Below, piece after piece: positions 34,974 through 47,660 of a DNA stretch of 64,000 bases. The DNA is taken from positions 2,604,001 through 2,668,000 of the forward strand of contig JAIUCV010000102.1 of NCBI GenBank assembly GCA_026724425.1, given 5' to 3'. Numbering within the stretch: position 1 is the first letter of the stretch; every line of letters starts with the position of its first letter. A program made the position numbers and the translations under genes. The notes below the pieces were generated by a model. The model did no database searches. It worked only from the letters and a program-made list of their open reading frames with translations, and was not told where the DNA came from. The stretch comes from Erythrophleum ivorense. Its lineage: Eukaryota; Streptophyta; Magnoliopsida; Fabales; Fabaceae.

Positions 34974-35015
<42 letters not shown>

Positions 35016-35413
35016 TTTTGGATTTTTGAAAGGATATTTTAAAAAATTTAGATTCTTTACAAAGATATATCAATTTAATTAATATATCTAAAACAAAATA
35101 AAAAATTAATGAGAATTTTTATTTTAATGACTGTTTTGAATTTTCGGAGTTTTTGAATTTTTTTGAGATTTTTTCGAAATTTAATATAACTTTTTTTTAA
35201 ATATTAATATTTTTAATATTAAAAAAATAAATAACAGAATTTAACTTTCTGTTAAACCGAATGTGTTAAATGGGTTCGGTTTAAAAAGTTCAGGTATTAA
35301 AATAGACAAACAAAATAGTTGGGGTATTGTTCTGGGCACAAAAATAGTTGGGGTATTAAAAAGCTTTTCGAAATTTAGTTGAGGTATTTTTATGGAATTT
35401 TCCCTTTCTTTTT
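34354..35413. mobile_element. Non-autonomous Mutator-type (MULE) element, long TIRs, 9-bp TSD
   Basis: Long inverted repeats start GGGAAAATTCC at 34363 and end GGAATTTTCCC at 35404, an element of 1,042 bp. The arms match for roughly 200-240 bp with few differences. The direct repeat TTTCTTTTT at 34354-34362 and 35405-35413 is a 9-bp target-site duplication, which is diagnostic of Mutator-like transposition. The interior is AT-rich with a (TA)n tract at about 34978-35010 and encodes no transposase, so the element depends on an autonomous relative. Near-identity of the arms indicates a fairly recent insertion. Confidence 0.9.
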
Positions 35414-35614
35414 TTGAGCCAAGCAAATACAATTACAACATGAAAACAAATGAAAGGAAGTGAAATCGTCGATTCCTCCAAAACAGAAATATGAAAAGTG
35501 CGTTTTACATCTATGTATGGTGAAGACTAATCAAGTCTTCAATTATTAACAAACTTAGAAAAAGAGAGAATGAAAAAAAAAAAAAAATAGTAATATTCTT
35601 CTTTGACATGTTCG

Positions 35615-37092
35615 TCAATCCTCTGATCTCTGTCCCAAAAGAAACTTGTTAACAACCGTCTCAAAATTCACAACCGAGGAGCCACGTCCATGCTCCGTCG
35701 CTCCCTCCGCCAAGCTCCTCCACTCCTCTGCCTTGGCTCTCATTTTTTTCCCACTCTCTCCATCCATCAGCTCTCTAATCACCGTCTCAATCTCCTCCCT
35801 CTTCACATCTCCACCGATCTCCATCCCCACTGCCCATTCGTCACAACAAAACTTACAATTTGTTTGCTGGTCCGCAAAGAAAGGCCAACACACCATCCGA
35901 ACTCCACATGACAGACTCTCTAACGTCGAATTCCATCCGCTGTGCGTCAAGAAACCTCCAACCGCCGGATGAGAAAGGACTTTCTCTTGAGGACACCAAT
36001 TTGCCAACATCCTCCGGTTTTCCGTTTCCGTTAAAAACTCAGCCGGAACCACCGCTTCCTCTCCGGCCACTAAATCCGGTCGGATCACCCATAAAAACTC
36101 CTTCCCACTTCCCGCCAAACCCCATGCAAACTCTACAAGTTGCTCTGAAGTCATAACCGTTATGCTTCCGAAGTTAACGTAAACAACGCTGTTTCGAGCC
36201 TTAGTATCGAGCCAACTCAAACATTCCGTCTCCTCCTTCCATAAATTCGAGCCCATCTTTCCAAGATCACTAGTTTCTTCAATCTCTCGGTTCGTTAAAA
36301 GATGAAGCGGTCCAATTGAATAAACCGGAGGTAGAATGGATTGCATAGACCGGATGACATCATGCTCGAGTGCATCGAACGTGTTGAAAATAATAGCAGA
36401 AGCACGTTTGGCTCGTTCCGTCTCGCGGATGGCGAAATTTAACATAATGTCATCAGGATTAGTGGTGCGGATGAAACTAGGAATGTCTTTTAATCTTAGA
36501 TTCTTCATGGACGGTATCCAATCTATAACCGTGTTGTCTAAGTACTCCTTGGTCAAGTAACTCTCATCTGCCAATATTTATCCAAAAAACAAAAAGTAAA
36601 ACTCTCACCTGCCTAACTAATGATCTCATCAAATAAACCATTAGTCAATTAAGGCCACGTACCTTTTCATGGACATAAACCCTTTTCGACGAAGAGATAG
36701 AAGTGTAGACAAGCCATGACGCTACAAGCACTAATGGTCCAAAAAAGAACATCTGGGACTCCAAGCTTCTCTGCAGCATCAAGAGTGAAAGTCATAATAC
36801 CGTCGGATACGATACAGCTCACTGGGGGGACATTATCTCTGGTGTTGATCCGCTTGAGAAGGTCCTTAAATGGAGTCAGACAGTACTTCATGGTGGACTC
36901 GCAAAGGGCAGTGAAGTCCTGCGTGGCGTCGTCGTCTGTCTCCGGTAACATGGAAGCTCTAGCGTGGAGGAGTTTAGCCACTTTTAGCATCGCATTGATG
37001 TGGCCTTGAGCCGGGTAAGGTACGCAAACTACGTGTGGTTTCTGTGCGTTACAAACTACATGAGATCCCATTTTCTTTCTCTCTTCCGCCAA
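35615..37092 (-). pseudogene. UGT85A-type UDP-glycosyltransferase pseudogene
   Basis: Two exons (36663-37092 and 35615-36567). Exon 1 has HVVCVPYPAQGHINAMLKVA with the catalytic-type histidine; exon 2 has the PSPG box WCPQEKVLSHPAVGGFLTHSGWNS. Three defects are seen. About 45 residues are missing between KLLHAR and LPETD. A TGA at 36667-36669 stands where UGT85A genes have a leucine codon just before the exon junction. In the PSPG box the usual HCGWNS reads HSGWNS and GVPM reads GVRM. Splicing at the alternative GT before the stop would not restore frame. Functional relatives glucosylate small molecules from UDP-glucose. In A. thaliana the UGT85A cluster is on chromosome 1, so this copy appears dispersed. 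Confidence 0.85.
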
Positions 37093-38073
37093 GACAAATA
37101 TGAGTTTTTTTTTCTTGCTCTTTGTGTGTGTGTGATGTGATGGTCAGGCAAATGTGATTTTTCCTTGGGTTAAGTTTTGGTCTACGCCATTACATAGAGA
37201 ACAAATATAAAGGCGAGACTATGTTTTTGTAGGACGTAATGGTTGTCGACAAAATCCAGACTGTCATGCTTTCAGTAAATAATAGTGCTTCATGTCTACC
37301 GATGCACATGCTTGTCCATTTCTTCTAGGGAGTTTTTCTTTTCTTTTCAAACCACCTTCTTTTGTTTGCCTTGCTTGTGCCCAATAATTTACTCTGTATC
37401 TTATTATCTGGTAAATTTATATAATTTTCTATTTTTCGTCGTCTTGTACGAAAATTGTAAAAGGCAGAATAATGTTGTCAGAAAGAAAGAAAGGCATAAT
37501 AAGTGATGGACAATAATCAACGTATTTCAGATTGATTAGTTTTAAACTTTTTCTTAGTTACAGTTTCTCTAATTATTTTATGTAGATAGATGCCTCCAGT
37601 CAGCACTAAAAGGCATGGAGGAGAAAGAAAATAACGGGAAAAAAAACAGGAGAAAATCATTCTATTAAATCTTAGACTAATTCCATGCTCAAGTTTGTTA
37701 CAAGAACTTTAACCTTCCATATATAATTGAGGAGGTTGTTGAAGATATAGATACACGAAAGTGATCATAGAAATTATGCTTTTGAGGATGTTGAGAAACA
37801 AGTGTATATAGATGAGAGATATGGAACAAATATGAGATTAAAGAACCTGAAGTCATCAAAAGATTAACATGAGTTTGTTCGTGAATCTTAAAGGAATTTT
37901 GAAGAAAAAAAATCCGAAAAAGTACGAGAGACTTTTTTTTTTTTTTTTTTTTTTTTTTAATTGGAAAAGGTTCTGGGAAAAAAAAACTCACCCCTTTTAA
38001 GAATGCATGCGCAACTGGAAATAGACACAATACAGAGTAAACCATATATAGTTAACTTGAAGAACAAGTAAAG
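37093..38073. other. Spacer between CYP94D2 and the UGT85A pseudogene
   Basis: AT-rich with a long T-run at 37931-37957. No gene is seen; no SEC15-like coding sequence could be found here or elsewhere between PPD6 and CYP94D2. Confidence 0.5.
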
Positions 38074-39643
38074 TCAGGCTCTTTCATGTACCCTTACAAA
38101 CAAACCTCCTCTGATTCTAAGTGTCATAGACAAGAAAATCTCAGGACGCTCAATCTTCCCAGGAACCTCAACCACAAAGCTCTCCAAGACCGCAGCCACA
38201 ATCGATTTCATCTGAATATAAGCCATCTCTTTCCCTAAACACATCCTTGGTCCCGCGTGAAACACCGGAAACTTATAAGGACTCTCACCTCTAAACCCAC
38301 CATTCGTTTCATCAATCCACCTCTCTGGATCAAACCCTTCACAATCTTTCCCCCAAACACTCTCCATCCTCCCCATCGCATACGCGCTGTAGCTTATCCC
38401 CCAAGTTTCCCCAACAAACGTTCCATCAGGCAATACACTGTCCTCAACACAGCTCACTGTGTCCACCGGCACAGGCGGATACAGCCTCATCGATTCGGTT
38501 ATCGCTGCGTGAAGATAATTCATCTGTTTAAGATCTTCGAACCCGTAAACTTCTCCGACTAGCTTCCCTGTTCTTGCTCTGACCCAGTTTAGCTCTTGGA
38601 TGATCTTCTTCTCTACTTGTGGATGCTTAGAGAGTAACCAAAAGAACCAGCTCAAAGCAGAGGACGTTGTGTCTCTTCCCGCGAGTATGAAGCTTATGAC
38701 AATGTCACGGAGTATCTCCGGCGAATTCATCTCCTCGATCTTGATAAACCTCGAAAGCAAATCCTCGTCGGATTTTCTTCCTTGATCAATCCTGTTACGC
38801 ACGATTTCGTCGGCGAATTTATGGACGGTCACGATTGATTCTCTGAGAACTCTCTCTGATCCGATGTTTAGTTTCTTTTTAATCTTCCATGAATACGAAA
38901 TCACCGACTGAAACCGTTGCGAGATGATCGTCGCCGCCGTTTCGAAGGCCCGCATGAACTCTACGCCGGTGGCTCCGTCGTCGCCGAGGCAAGCGGAATC
39001 GACGTTGAAGGCTAATTTGCAGATGTTATCGAACGCGAATCGCTCCAATATGTCTTGTAGGTCAATCGATTTTCCGGCCGTCGCGGCTGCTGCTAACACC
39101 GGAACAAGCCTGGAGGATACATCGGAGAAAATCTAAGACTCGGAAACTGAAATTGAAAGTGAAATTGATCATATACCTGGTGTTGATTTCGACGGTGACG
39201 TTGGTCATAACGAAATCACGGAGTGATCTGGTACTGAATTCGTAGCTTGCCGTCTTCCTCTGTTTCCACCACATGTCGCCGTCGGAATTGAAAATCCCGC
39301 GGCCGAGAAAATCCTCGAGGATCGAGATGAAGCGCTCGCCTTTAGGGAAACTTTCGAATTTCGTCTTGAGCATGTACTCGACGTTCGCTGGATTCGCCGT
39401 CATGACGAATTGTTGTTTCCCTGGTCGCCGGAAAATCGCCGTCTGGGTTGGGCATTGGGATAGAGTCTCTACAGTCCAGTCGTGGAAACGGTGACGGTTT
39501 TTCACCAATCCAGGTAGGCTTCCGACGATCGGGTACGCCTTAAAGCCGAATTGCGACGAAGAATGCTTCGGGAAGATGAAGAAGATGAAGATAGGGATTA
39601 AAAGGAGGAAGATGATGATGATGATGATGGTGAAGAGCTCCAT
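38074..39643 (-). CDS. CYP94D2: Cytochrome P450 of the CYP94 family
   Basis: Two exons (39177-39643 and 38074-39109) separated by a 67-bp intron, 501 codons. The N-terminal membrane anchor is a run of Ile/Leu/Phe (IIIIIIFLLLIPIFIFFIF). The I-helix motif AGRDTTS is at about 299-305, the K-helix ESMR at about 361-364, and the heme-binding loop FHAGPRMCLG has its ligand cysteine at about 446. All core P450 motifs are intact. CYP94 enzymes are ER-bound omega-hydroxylases of fatty acids or of jasmonoyl-isoleucine; the D subfamily substrate is not settled. It corresponds to AT3G56630. Confidence 0.92.
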
Positions 39644-39946
39644 TTTTATTTTTTGTTTTCTTCTTTGAGCTTCACTTTATTCATCATCAATTCTGAACCA
39701 AGTGGCAAGTGTTAGTGGTGGCTACGAAACTATCAAACTACTAATCAAAATTGACTTGAAACAGTTTGAAAGAAAAACAAAACTCACTGTAAACAGTTTG
39801 ATGGACTTCTTCACGGCCCAATATAGTTAGTTTATTGAATCCAAACCCAATAACATTGCTTGGATTCGACGTTTTGACACGTCACCCTCAGTGTTGAGAA
39901 ATGGGCTTTGGGCTTTGCTTTGGAATCTTGCGATCACCTATAGACT

Positions 39947-39958
39947 ATAGCGCTTTCC

Positions 39959-40000
<42 letters not shown>

Positions 40001-40253
40001 CTCAACAACGCTTTCAGTTAACCGAAGAAATTACAAAGCCATTACAAAGTCATTAGACCACGAAAGACTTTTAACCAAATACAGTGAATCATCTAATAAC
40101 ACCCTGGATCACAAGAAGGATCCAGCGCTATCCGATCGAGATTCACTGTATTTTTTCACCACAGTAAGATGAATTTGACTCCACAACTCAAAATAAAATC
40201 ATCTCTTAAACCACTTAAAATAAACCTAATGACATAGCGCCTTCCCAGGTTTT
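39947..40253 (-). mobile_element. 5'-truncated LINE-like insertion with 20-bp target duplication
   Basis: A direct repeat of 20 bp (ATAGCGC, then C or T, then TTCCCAGGTTTT) lies at 39947-39966 and 40234-40253. Between them, starting from the left, are about 33 T and then 230 bp. Read on the minus strand this is a body ending TTAACTGAAAGCGTTGTTGAG followed by a long A-tail. That is the structure of a non-LTR retrotransposon 3' end. The body has no coding capacity. The one mismatch between the duplications suggests modest age. Confidence 0.85.
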
Positions 40254-41007
40254 GTTCTCTAGACTTTACATATCAAGAAATTAATTAAAACTCTAAAACA
40301 CATCCAGAATAAACACTTACAAATCAATAATTCATAGATGATAGTCACTACGAACGATTATAAAGTCTAAATATTTATCTATTATTTACTGGAAGTTTGG
40401 AATCGAGTTTTCTGACAAACACTTTTTCTTTAACATGTTGTGGTAAGCTAATATCATTAAATTGCATTGGATGTGATATTGGAGAAAAATAAGATTTATT
40501 ACAAAGGTAAAAAGGATGAGAAAATTCTTAAAAGGTAAATATTTACATTAAAATACTGTTTCTGCTGCAATAAACAATGTAATGGATATTTACATTCAGA
40601 TCAAACTTTTTAATAGATTTGAATCCTAGTTAACTTGCCTAACATTCATCATTTTAAATCTACTATATATAGCATAAGATCAATTATTGAAAGATAAGGT
40701 CGACAAGATTGCCCAAATTTTGGACATTTTTTGTTTCAACAAATTATTGGGTACTAAAAAAGAGAGTAATGACTCATGGATATGTATGTTATTCTCAGAT
40801 ATTTATGTTCTAAAAGGATTTTTTGACCAAAATCACTTTTTCATATTAATTAGTAATATCCTTGTGCTTTTTTGATTGAATCATCTGGAGTAGTAAAGAA
40901 ATTGATGTTACAAGTTACAACCACGAAATGGACAAATGGGTTTCATAATGCATTTTTATGAAGAATAGAGATTTTGCTTTTGAAGTGTTTTCTTAACACA
41001 CGCATGT

Positions 41008-41116
41008 CATAACCTTTACGTTGCATGTCAATATCTTACTAATCCATTAGATATTTCAATCATCTCATAACCTTTACGTTGCATGTCAATATATTATTAA
41101 TCCATTAGATATTTCA
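41008..41116. repeat. 58-bp tandem duplication
   Basis: CATAACCTTTACGTTGCATG begins at 41008 and again at 41066. The copies run about 50 bp with two or three differences. Confidence 0.8.
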
Positions 41117-41269
41117 TAAGATTTAGTTTCATAGAAATTTCCACATCATCAGAACTAAAGTTGACATCCATATCTCACAACTCAACTGTAAAGAAAGTTA
41201 ATAATTTTGATCCATCGAGTATGAGACTTATTTAAAAAAAAATAAAAAATCAAGTGCCTAAAGTGTGAC

Positions 41270-41308
<39 letters not shown>

Positions 41309-41964
41309 TTCTGAATACCCGATTATCTAAAATAGAAATATATAAATGTATGGCGGAGATGATATGATACTATAAAACTTCATATGGGCAAAAAACAAAT
41401 ACCAAAGATTTAACATATCTTCTATTAATTTTTTCCCCAAAATAATAATTTAATATTAGAAAAAGTTGGAGAAAAAGCTCGAGAACATACCCCTTTTTCC
41501 ATAATTTGGGAATGTGTATGTGTTTGCTAGCGAAACGTTACACATTTAAAATTTAAAGCTAGAAGTTGTTATATGTCTTATTGTATCTTTAGAAAAGAGA
41601 AAAGAAAAAAAAAAAGATTTATTTTCGTCGCAAAAAGAGCAAATACGACGAGAAAAGTAGGATGCACGTAGTTGCTTTACTTATGAAAAAAAATAGAAAT
41701 ATAAATTTTTTGATGATAGAAATGCTAAGGGATATGTAATCTATGACTGATCTACGTGCATTGTATTTGTATTGATCAGTCAAACTTCAATTCACTATTT
41801 ATAAAAGAATTCTCTTTTTGATCACTTTTGAATTTCCTTTTAACTTTTTTGGTGAAAACAATTTAAAGTTATAATCTCGTGTTTGAGCTTAATCTTTGAC
41901 CATCATATCATCAGCAGTTCGTGTGACGATATTTTGAACACTTTCCTAAACTAAATTATTTTGG

Positions 41965-42283
41965 TATGGTCAATCATTACAAGTTCAGTATCTTTTTATT
42001 AGTTTTATTTTACCGGATATCCAACGAACCGAACTTAACAAAATCGAATTGTGTTTAAAGATAATTTCAATTCGGTTTGAATGTTTGAAAAAACAATATA
42101 ACCGAAAATAAATGGAAGAGACGGCCGAGCCCTGAGGGGAAGTGGAACCTATTGGTGAAGAGAGGGTTGGTATGGTACAAGTTCAGTACCTTTTTTGTTG
42201 GATTTATATAACCGGATATCCAACAAAACCGAATTGTATTGTATTATGTATAAAGTTAATTTCAAAATTTCAATTCGGTTTGA
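41965..42283. repeat. Diverged direct repeat of about 110 bp
   Basis: The blocks 41965-42081 and 42171-42283 share TACAAGTTCAGTA, ACCGGATATCCAAC and TTTCAATTCGGTTTGA in the same order with small gaps. About 90 bp of unrelated sequence separates them. Origin is unknown; a tandem duplication or two related element ends would both fit. Confidence 0.65.
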
Positions 42284-45199
42284 CGCCCATTTCGCTTTTC
42301 GAAATCCCATAATTTTCTTGCGTTTCTTGTCCATTCACGTACTACACGCTTTGACCGGTGGAATCTAAACTTTATTATGTGTTTCCTTTTTCTCCTTATC
42401 TTTGGTTTATCTATTGCAAGCCTTTGAATTCATCTCGTTAATCTAGAGAACTTTGACACGTGAAATTCGTGTTAACAAAAATGATAAATCCTATAAAAAA
42501 ATCTTGTAAATAAGAGAGTGACACAGGATAAAAATTTGAGACAAAAATAAAAGGCTAAAAAGCCAATGATGAAAGATACTTAAAATTGAATTATATCATG
42601 ATGAATGAGATAGAGTTAGCCTACACCATCTTAAGGAAATTGTTCTCCATCAAACTCTCATAATTGTCTCATGTTATTTGCTTGAATATCATTATACCAA
42701 GTGGTACGGGATTGGAGTTGTATACATACTTCCTCTCAATGTAAGAGTTATACTATATATACACTTTTTTAATATGAACGTGTTTGACGTTTTATGAATT
42801 ATGGATTTTATGGAATATATTCGGTTGTGTGTGTGTGTGTTAATTTCAACCACGAAGTCACTAAATAAAATTGTCGGTCTAAAATGTGAGTGGGTTAGAG
42901 ATGAATTGCAAATGCTGGAATATGATTAGATGCCCATTTGGATTTGTTTGCCTCTTTGTTTCCATATCTCTTTGTTACGCAAAAACGCACCTACATTCTT
43001 AATCGTATTTTATCCTTATTGTCTCTCTATTTTTATTCTAACCAAATCTAATACACCAATTTTATAAACGAGAATTTAGCATCTCTATAAATACCTCTGT
43101 TTGATTCCCATGGGTCAGCTAACGTGCATCGAGTATTAATCATCATTTTACATTTTTTTTCTTTCGCAAATAGGCATATATTGCATAACATATATGCTTA
43201 TCTATCATCAATTCATAACCGCTCTATATAGTATCAGAACATCTAATTCTACCCTAAACTCTCTTTTTTTAACCTAAATGTAGCCGCCTCTTCTCTTCTT
43301 CCTCTTCTTTTTCCCTAGCCAGTAGACCAAACTCTAAGTTTTTCATAAACTAATGCTAAATAGATCACAAAACTTTTAATACGAAATGTTTAACTCTCAT
43401 CTATATATTAGGATAATGAACGAAAGTAATACTATAACGGGACAAGTATTATTAAATTATGATTAATATGAGATTCTAACATATATTGGTAAAATAAATG
43501 TAAATATTCACAATTTAAGCTAGAGATGTAGTATAAGACAATTATATCATGTGGATAGTTGATTACTCTACGTTCCAAGTTATTTTTCTGTGAACTAAGG
43601 TTGTCCAAACCGAGTTCTTACTAATCTTTAAAGTTAGTATATGTATCAAGTATTTCATTCACTAATTTTTTTTTATATATTTTTTTTTGGTGGATTTAAA
43701 ACGTGGTACTATTATGACTAGATGAAGAGAAATTAAAGAGTTCATAATTAATCAAAATCAGATCCACGTGAACGAATTTTTGTCATGTCAATCTCTTACC
43801 ATTAACTACGTTATCACTACTTGATTATGTTTTAAGTTTTTCTTAGCACGTATACGTATACGTATACGATACGATATATCCACAAATTAGATATAATATG
43901 ATCGAATCACTGTTTCATCAAATTGAAGAGATGTGTTTGGCAAAAATCTTCCCCAACTTTGTAAAGTATCCAATCCTCTCACTTAAAGTGATGTTAATGC
44001 ATATTCTAAAGAAGGTAATGGATCATGGCCAACTTGATTTTTTTCAACTAAAAGAAAATAATGAAGCGCTTGCAACATAACGAAGCACCCCGATTAAGGG
44101 AAAAAAACATATCACAATAAATTAATTACTGAGATGTAATGATCTTTAATTCAATATAGTTAACTACAAAAAACCGTAATTGTTAAAGGCGGGGTTTTAG
44201 TTATTTTGAGTCCACATTTTAGATAATCGATTCTGTACATGTGAAATTAATAGACTATACTTGCACTCATTACATAAGCATTTGGCTAGTATAGAATATT
44301 AATGTACCATAGTTATTTGTTTTAGTGTTTAAATTTGCGTTCAAAATTACAATACGCTAGAAATATTGAATTTCTTCATGTTTCTGTTTCTGTCTGTTTA
44401 TTGCATCAGCAAATTCACAGGGCGACTTCAATTATCACATCCCTATGGATTAGATAGGGTCAATGAGCACCCACAAAACCAAACAAAGCATTTTGCAACA
44501 TCACAGATATTATTTCATCTGCGGGTCCCACAAACAACGTAAGCTTGGGTCCCGCTTTATTTCTGCTGGCACTTGTAATTCACTCCGTCCACTTGTGTTT
44601 CGTGTTTTTGCTTTCCCAACGTTAGATTTATAATGTGATATTGGAGGGGATTGTTTGTTCACTGCTCATTACGTATGCAATTTAGTTTCCACTTTCATCT
44701 GTTTTATTAAGCTAAATTTTGGTTTTAAGTTTTGCTCTATATACTAAAATGAATATCTCAAATGTTAAAATGTTAAACGCATTTCAATTTAAGATGACTT
44801 TTAGTTAGTGATTTCACTACTGGGCAATACGGTAGCCATGTTACGATCTGGATTCCATCTATTTTCTCTGCTCTAGCTTGAGAATATATATTTGGTGCAG
44901 TCCCCCCTAAAAAGAAAAATAAAATAAAAATGAAGATAATTCCTACGGAATCGAAAACAGAATAATAAATGCGAACGTACGTCACTATAAAAAAAAAATC
45001 ATATTGATCAGAAAGAAAACAAAACAAAAGGGCATTCGAACTCATCCGAATACGATGCTCTATAAATACAAAGAACCTCTCACCACTTTGTTCGTAAGAA
45101 GAGCACAAGCCAGACAGACCGGTGGCGTCTCCTCTCTATTCCTATAAATATTTTGGAATCCATATTTCAAATAAATTTTAAAAGAGAGAATATTTTTAG

Positions 45200-47137
45200 A
45201 TGGGGTTAGAGATGTCGGAATCAGCCAAACCCTACTTCGCAATGGTATGCCTCCAATTCGGATACGCAGGCATGAACCTCGTGACCAAGCTTGTCCTTGA
45301 CCGCGGCATGAGCCATTACGTCCTTGTGGCTTATCGTAACGCCTTTGCCACGGCCGCCATCGCACCTTTCGCTCTTCTCTCCGAGAGGTAACATATTAGG
45401 TCTATCTATTATCTATAGAAATGTACAACGTTTACGTTTCATTTGAATAATAAGTTTATAACTTATTTGGTTGTTTATAGGAAAGTGAGGCCGAAGATGA
45501 CATTTCCAATATTCATGCAAATATTTGTTCTAGCTCTTCTTGGGTTAGTTTTATCTAATTTGATTCTTTTTTTTTAACATTCGCTTCATCCTTTGTGTAG
45601 AGGAATATCTTATAAAATATAATTTGTATTATTTGTAAACAGGCCTGTGATCGATCAGAACTTATATTACGCCGGTCTAAAACTCACTTCACCGACTTTT
45701 GCCGGCGCCGTCACCAATATCGTGCCTGCTTTAACCTTTGTCATTTCCACAATTTGCAGGTACCTAAATCTAAAGCATGACTTAATAAATAAGTATATAT
45801 TTATAATAAAATTGTAGGTAAATACAATTGGTTAATTCATACATTATGGTACGTTGTTAATGATGTACTATTTAATGCTTTGGTGATTTTTTAAAAAAGG
45901 ATGGAGAAGGTGGAGATTAGAAAAGTAAGATTCCAAGCAAAAGTGGTGGGGACACTAGTGATAGTGGTTGGAGCCATTTTGATGATTTTATTCAAAATCC
46001 CCCTAATCAGCTTTTGCCGATCATACCTCATCGGCGATGCTTTGTCGCCGGCCGGGGAGGACTACCTCAAGGCCACCGTCTTCCTCCTGATCGCCTCGTT
46101 TTCATGGGCTTCCTTCTTCGTTCTTCAGGTACTTAATTATATTTCTTGGGAGAAATTGTCTGCATTTTGCGGTTTTAGAAAAAAAATAAAATAATAACAG
46201 ACAATTTGTTTTTATTTACATTTTGTTTTTGTTTAATTTGCTATATATTTAATTAAAAACAAAGAAAAAAACAGACAATTTAATTAAGAAAGAAAAAACA
46301 TCTCAATTAAATCGGTTTAATTTGCTATATATTTAATTGACATTTTGTTCTAACGAATTAGTCCAATAATTTTTTTTTCTTTTTTTTAGGCAGCTACGTT
46401 GAAGCGATACTCATCTCACCTTTCATTATCGACGACGGTGTGTTTCATGGGAACGTTACAGTCCACAGCCCTAACCTTTGTGATGGAACCAAACCTTTCT
46501 GCATGGAACATTGGCTTTGACATGAACCTTCTTGCCTCTGCTTACGCGGTTTGTCCTTCGTCCTACTAATATATAACTTTGTGTTATATATCGATATTAT
46601 CGAAGTATACTACTTAACAATGGGATGTGTGAATGTATATTTCTATAGGGTATAATGTCGTCGAGTATAGCGTACTATGTTCAAGGGATGATGACGAAGC
46701 AAAAGGGCGTTGTCTTTGTCACTGCTTTTAACCCTCTTGTTGTCATCATCGGATCTATCATTGGCGTCCTTATCCTCGGCCCAAAATTATACCTTGGCGG
46801 GTAAGCAACCACTGGAATTTGACAGATTAGGTCATATGGCTCGATCGATCCTCATACTGTGTCTAAACTACTACAAATTTTTTCTTAAATTTGATTCTGT
46901 AATTTTAGGGTTCTTGGAATGGTTATATTAATGGTGGGGGTCTGCGCGTTGCTATGGGGAAAGGAAGGGGATGAAGAAGAGAACAGTGAGGAGAAGTTTC
47001 TAGAAGTTGTCAAGTGTTGTAACAGCAGCTGCGGAAAGAATGGTCTCTCGATGATGCCAAGAATCGACGAGGAAGAAGTAGACGTTGAAATGCAATCTGC
47101 GGGGAAAGCTAAGGCGGTGGTGGGTGGTTTATTGTAG
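45200..47137 (+). CDS. UMAMIT10: UMAMIT/nodulin MtN21-type EamA transporter
   Basis: Seven exons (45200-45387, 45481-45543, 45643-45759, 45900-46128, 46390-46548, 46649-46800, 46909-47137) total 379 codons in phase. The protein is highly hydrophobic with about ten membrane segments in two EamA repeats. It starts with AKPYFAMVCLQFGYAGMNLVTK and includes the signature NIVPALTFVISTICR. The C-terminal tail is charged. UMAMITs are bidirectional amino-acid facilitators of plasma or vacuolar membranes. Position and sequence match AT3G56620; the paralogue number is from memory. All introns are GT-AG. A lysine-rich exon 4 start (MEKVEIRKVRFQAK) is the usual cytosolic loop. Confidence 0.9.
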
Positions 47138-47660
47138 TAGTCTCGTGTGTATAAAAATGTTCACGAGCTTAATTAGATGGTTTTAAGTCTTTTTTATTTT
47201 TTTGGTAGATAGTAGTGGAGCAACTTTTTCTTTGTTTATGTTTTATATCCCGCTCCAACTTTTTGTGTTTAGTTTTTTTCTTTCTATTTCTAATCTTAAT
47301 TAATAGGGGCATTATGATTAAATAAATTAAATGTTTCAAATCCATAAGACCAATTAGATGAATAATCGCTTTTAAAGACGTTGCAGTTGACCGAATATGG
47401 ACCCTTGCATGCTTCTTGCTACAAAACATAATAAACGGAGGCGTTTTGTAATTAACTACAAATAAAACGTAACACATTTAATAAAACTACAAGTAAACGC
47501 CTAATTAATCACAATCCATAAGAAACGAGGTTTTTTATCTGAAATTGTTACAACTGTTCTTTCTATATATATACTCCCCGGATTTCTTTGTAAAATAAAG
47601 CAATTCAAGTATTGAACAGTTCACAAAACAAAAACACACACACACAAAAAAAAAAACTTT
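47138..47660. other. Intergenic region before the prolamin-like gene
   Basis: 3' flank of the UMAMIT gene and promoter of the next gene, with a TATATATATA motif near 47565 and a (CA)n leader ending just before the ATG. No further gene is seen. Confidence 0.5.

Larger units (their letters stand above)
40254..45199. other. AT-rich gene-free region upstream of the UMAMIT gene
   Basis: About 5 kb with no credible exon. It contains a 58-bp tandem duplication (41008-41116), a (TA)n tract near 41275-41305, a diverged direct repeat pair (41965-42081 and 42171-42283), a (GT)n tract near 42827-42840 and a TATACG repeat near 43850-43870. Short ORFs here lack conserved domains. The last few hundred bases hold the UMAMIT promoter and leader. 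Confidence 0.55.

Noticed and set aside
36663..36685. Rescue of the UGT85A reading frame by an upstream splice donor
   Set aside because: Using the GT before the stop joins exon 2 in the wrong frame and meets a stop within a few codons.
43850..43880. TATACG repeat as a regulatory palindrome
   Set aside because: A simple microsatellite far from any gene; no functional support.
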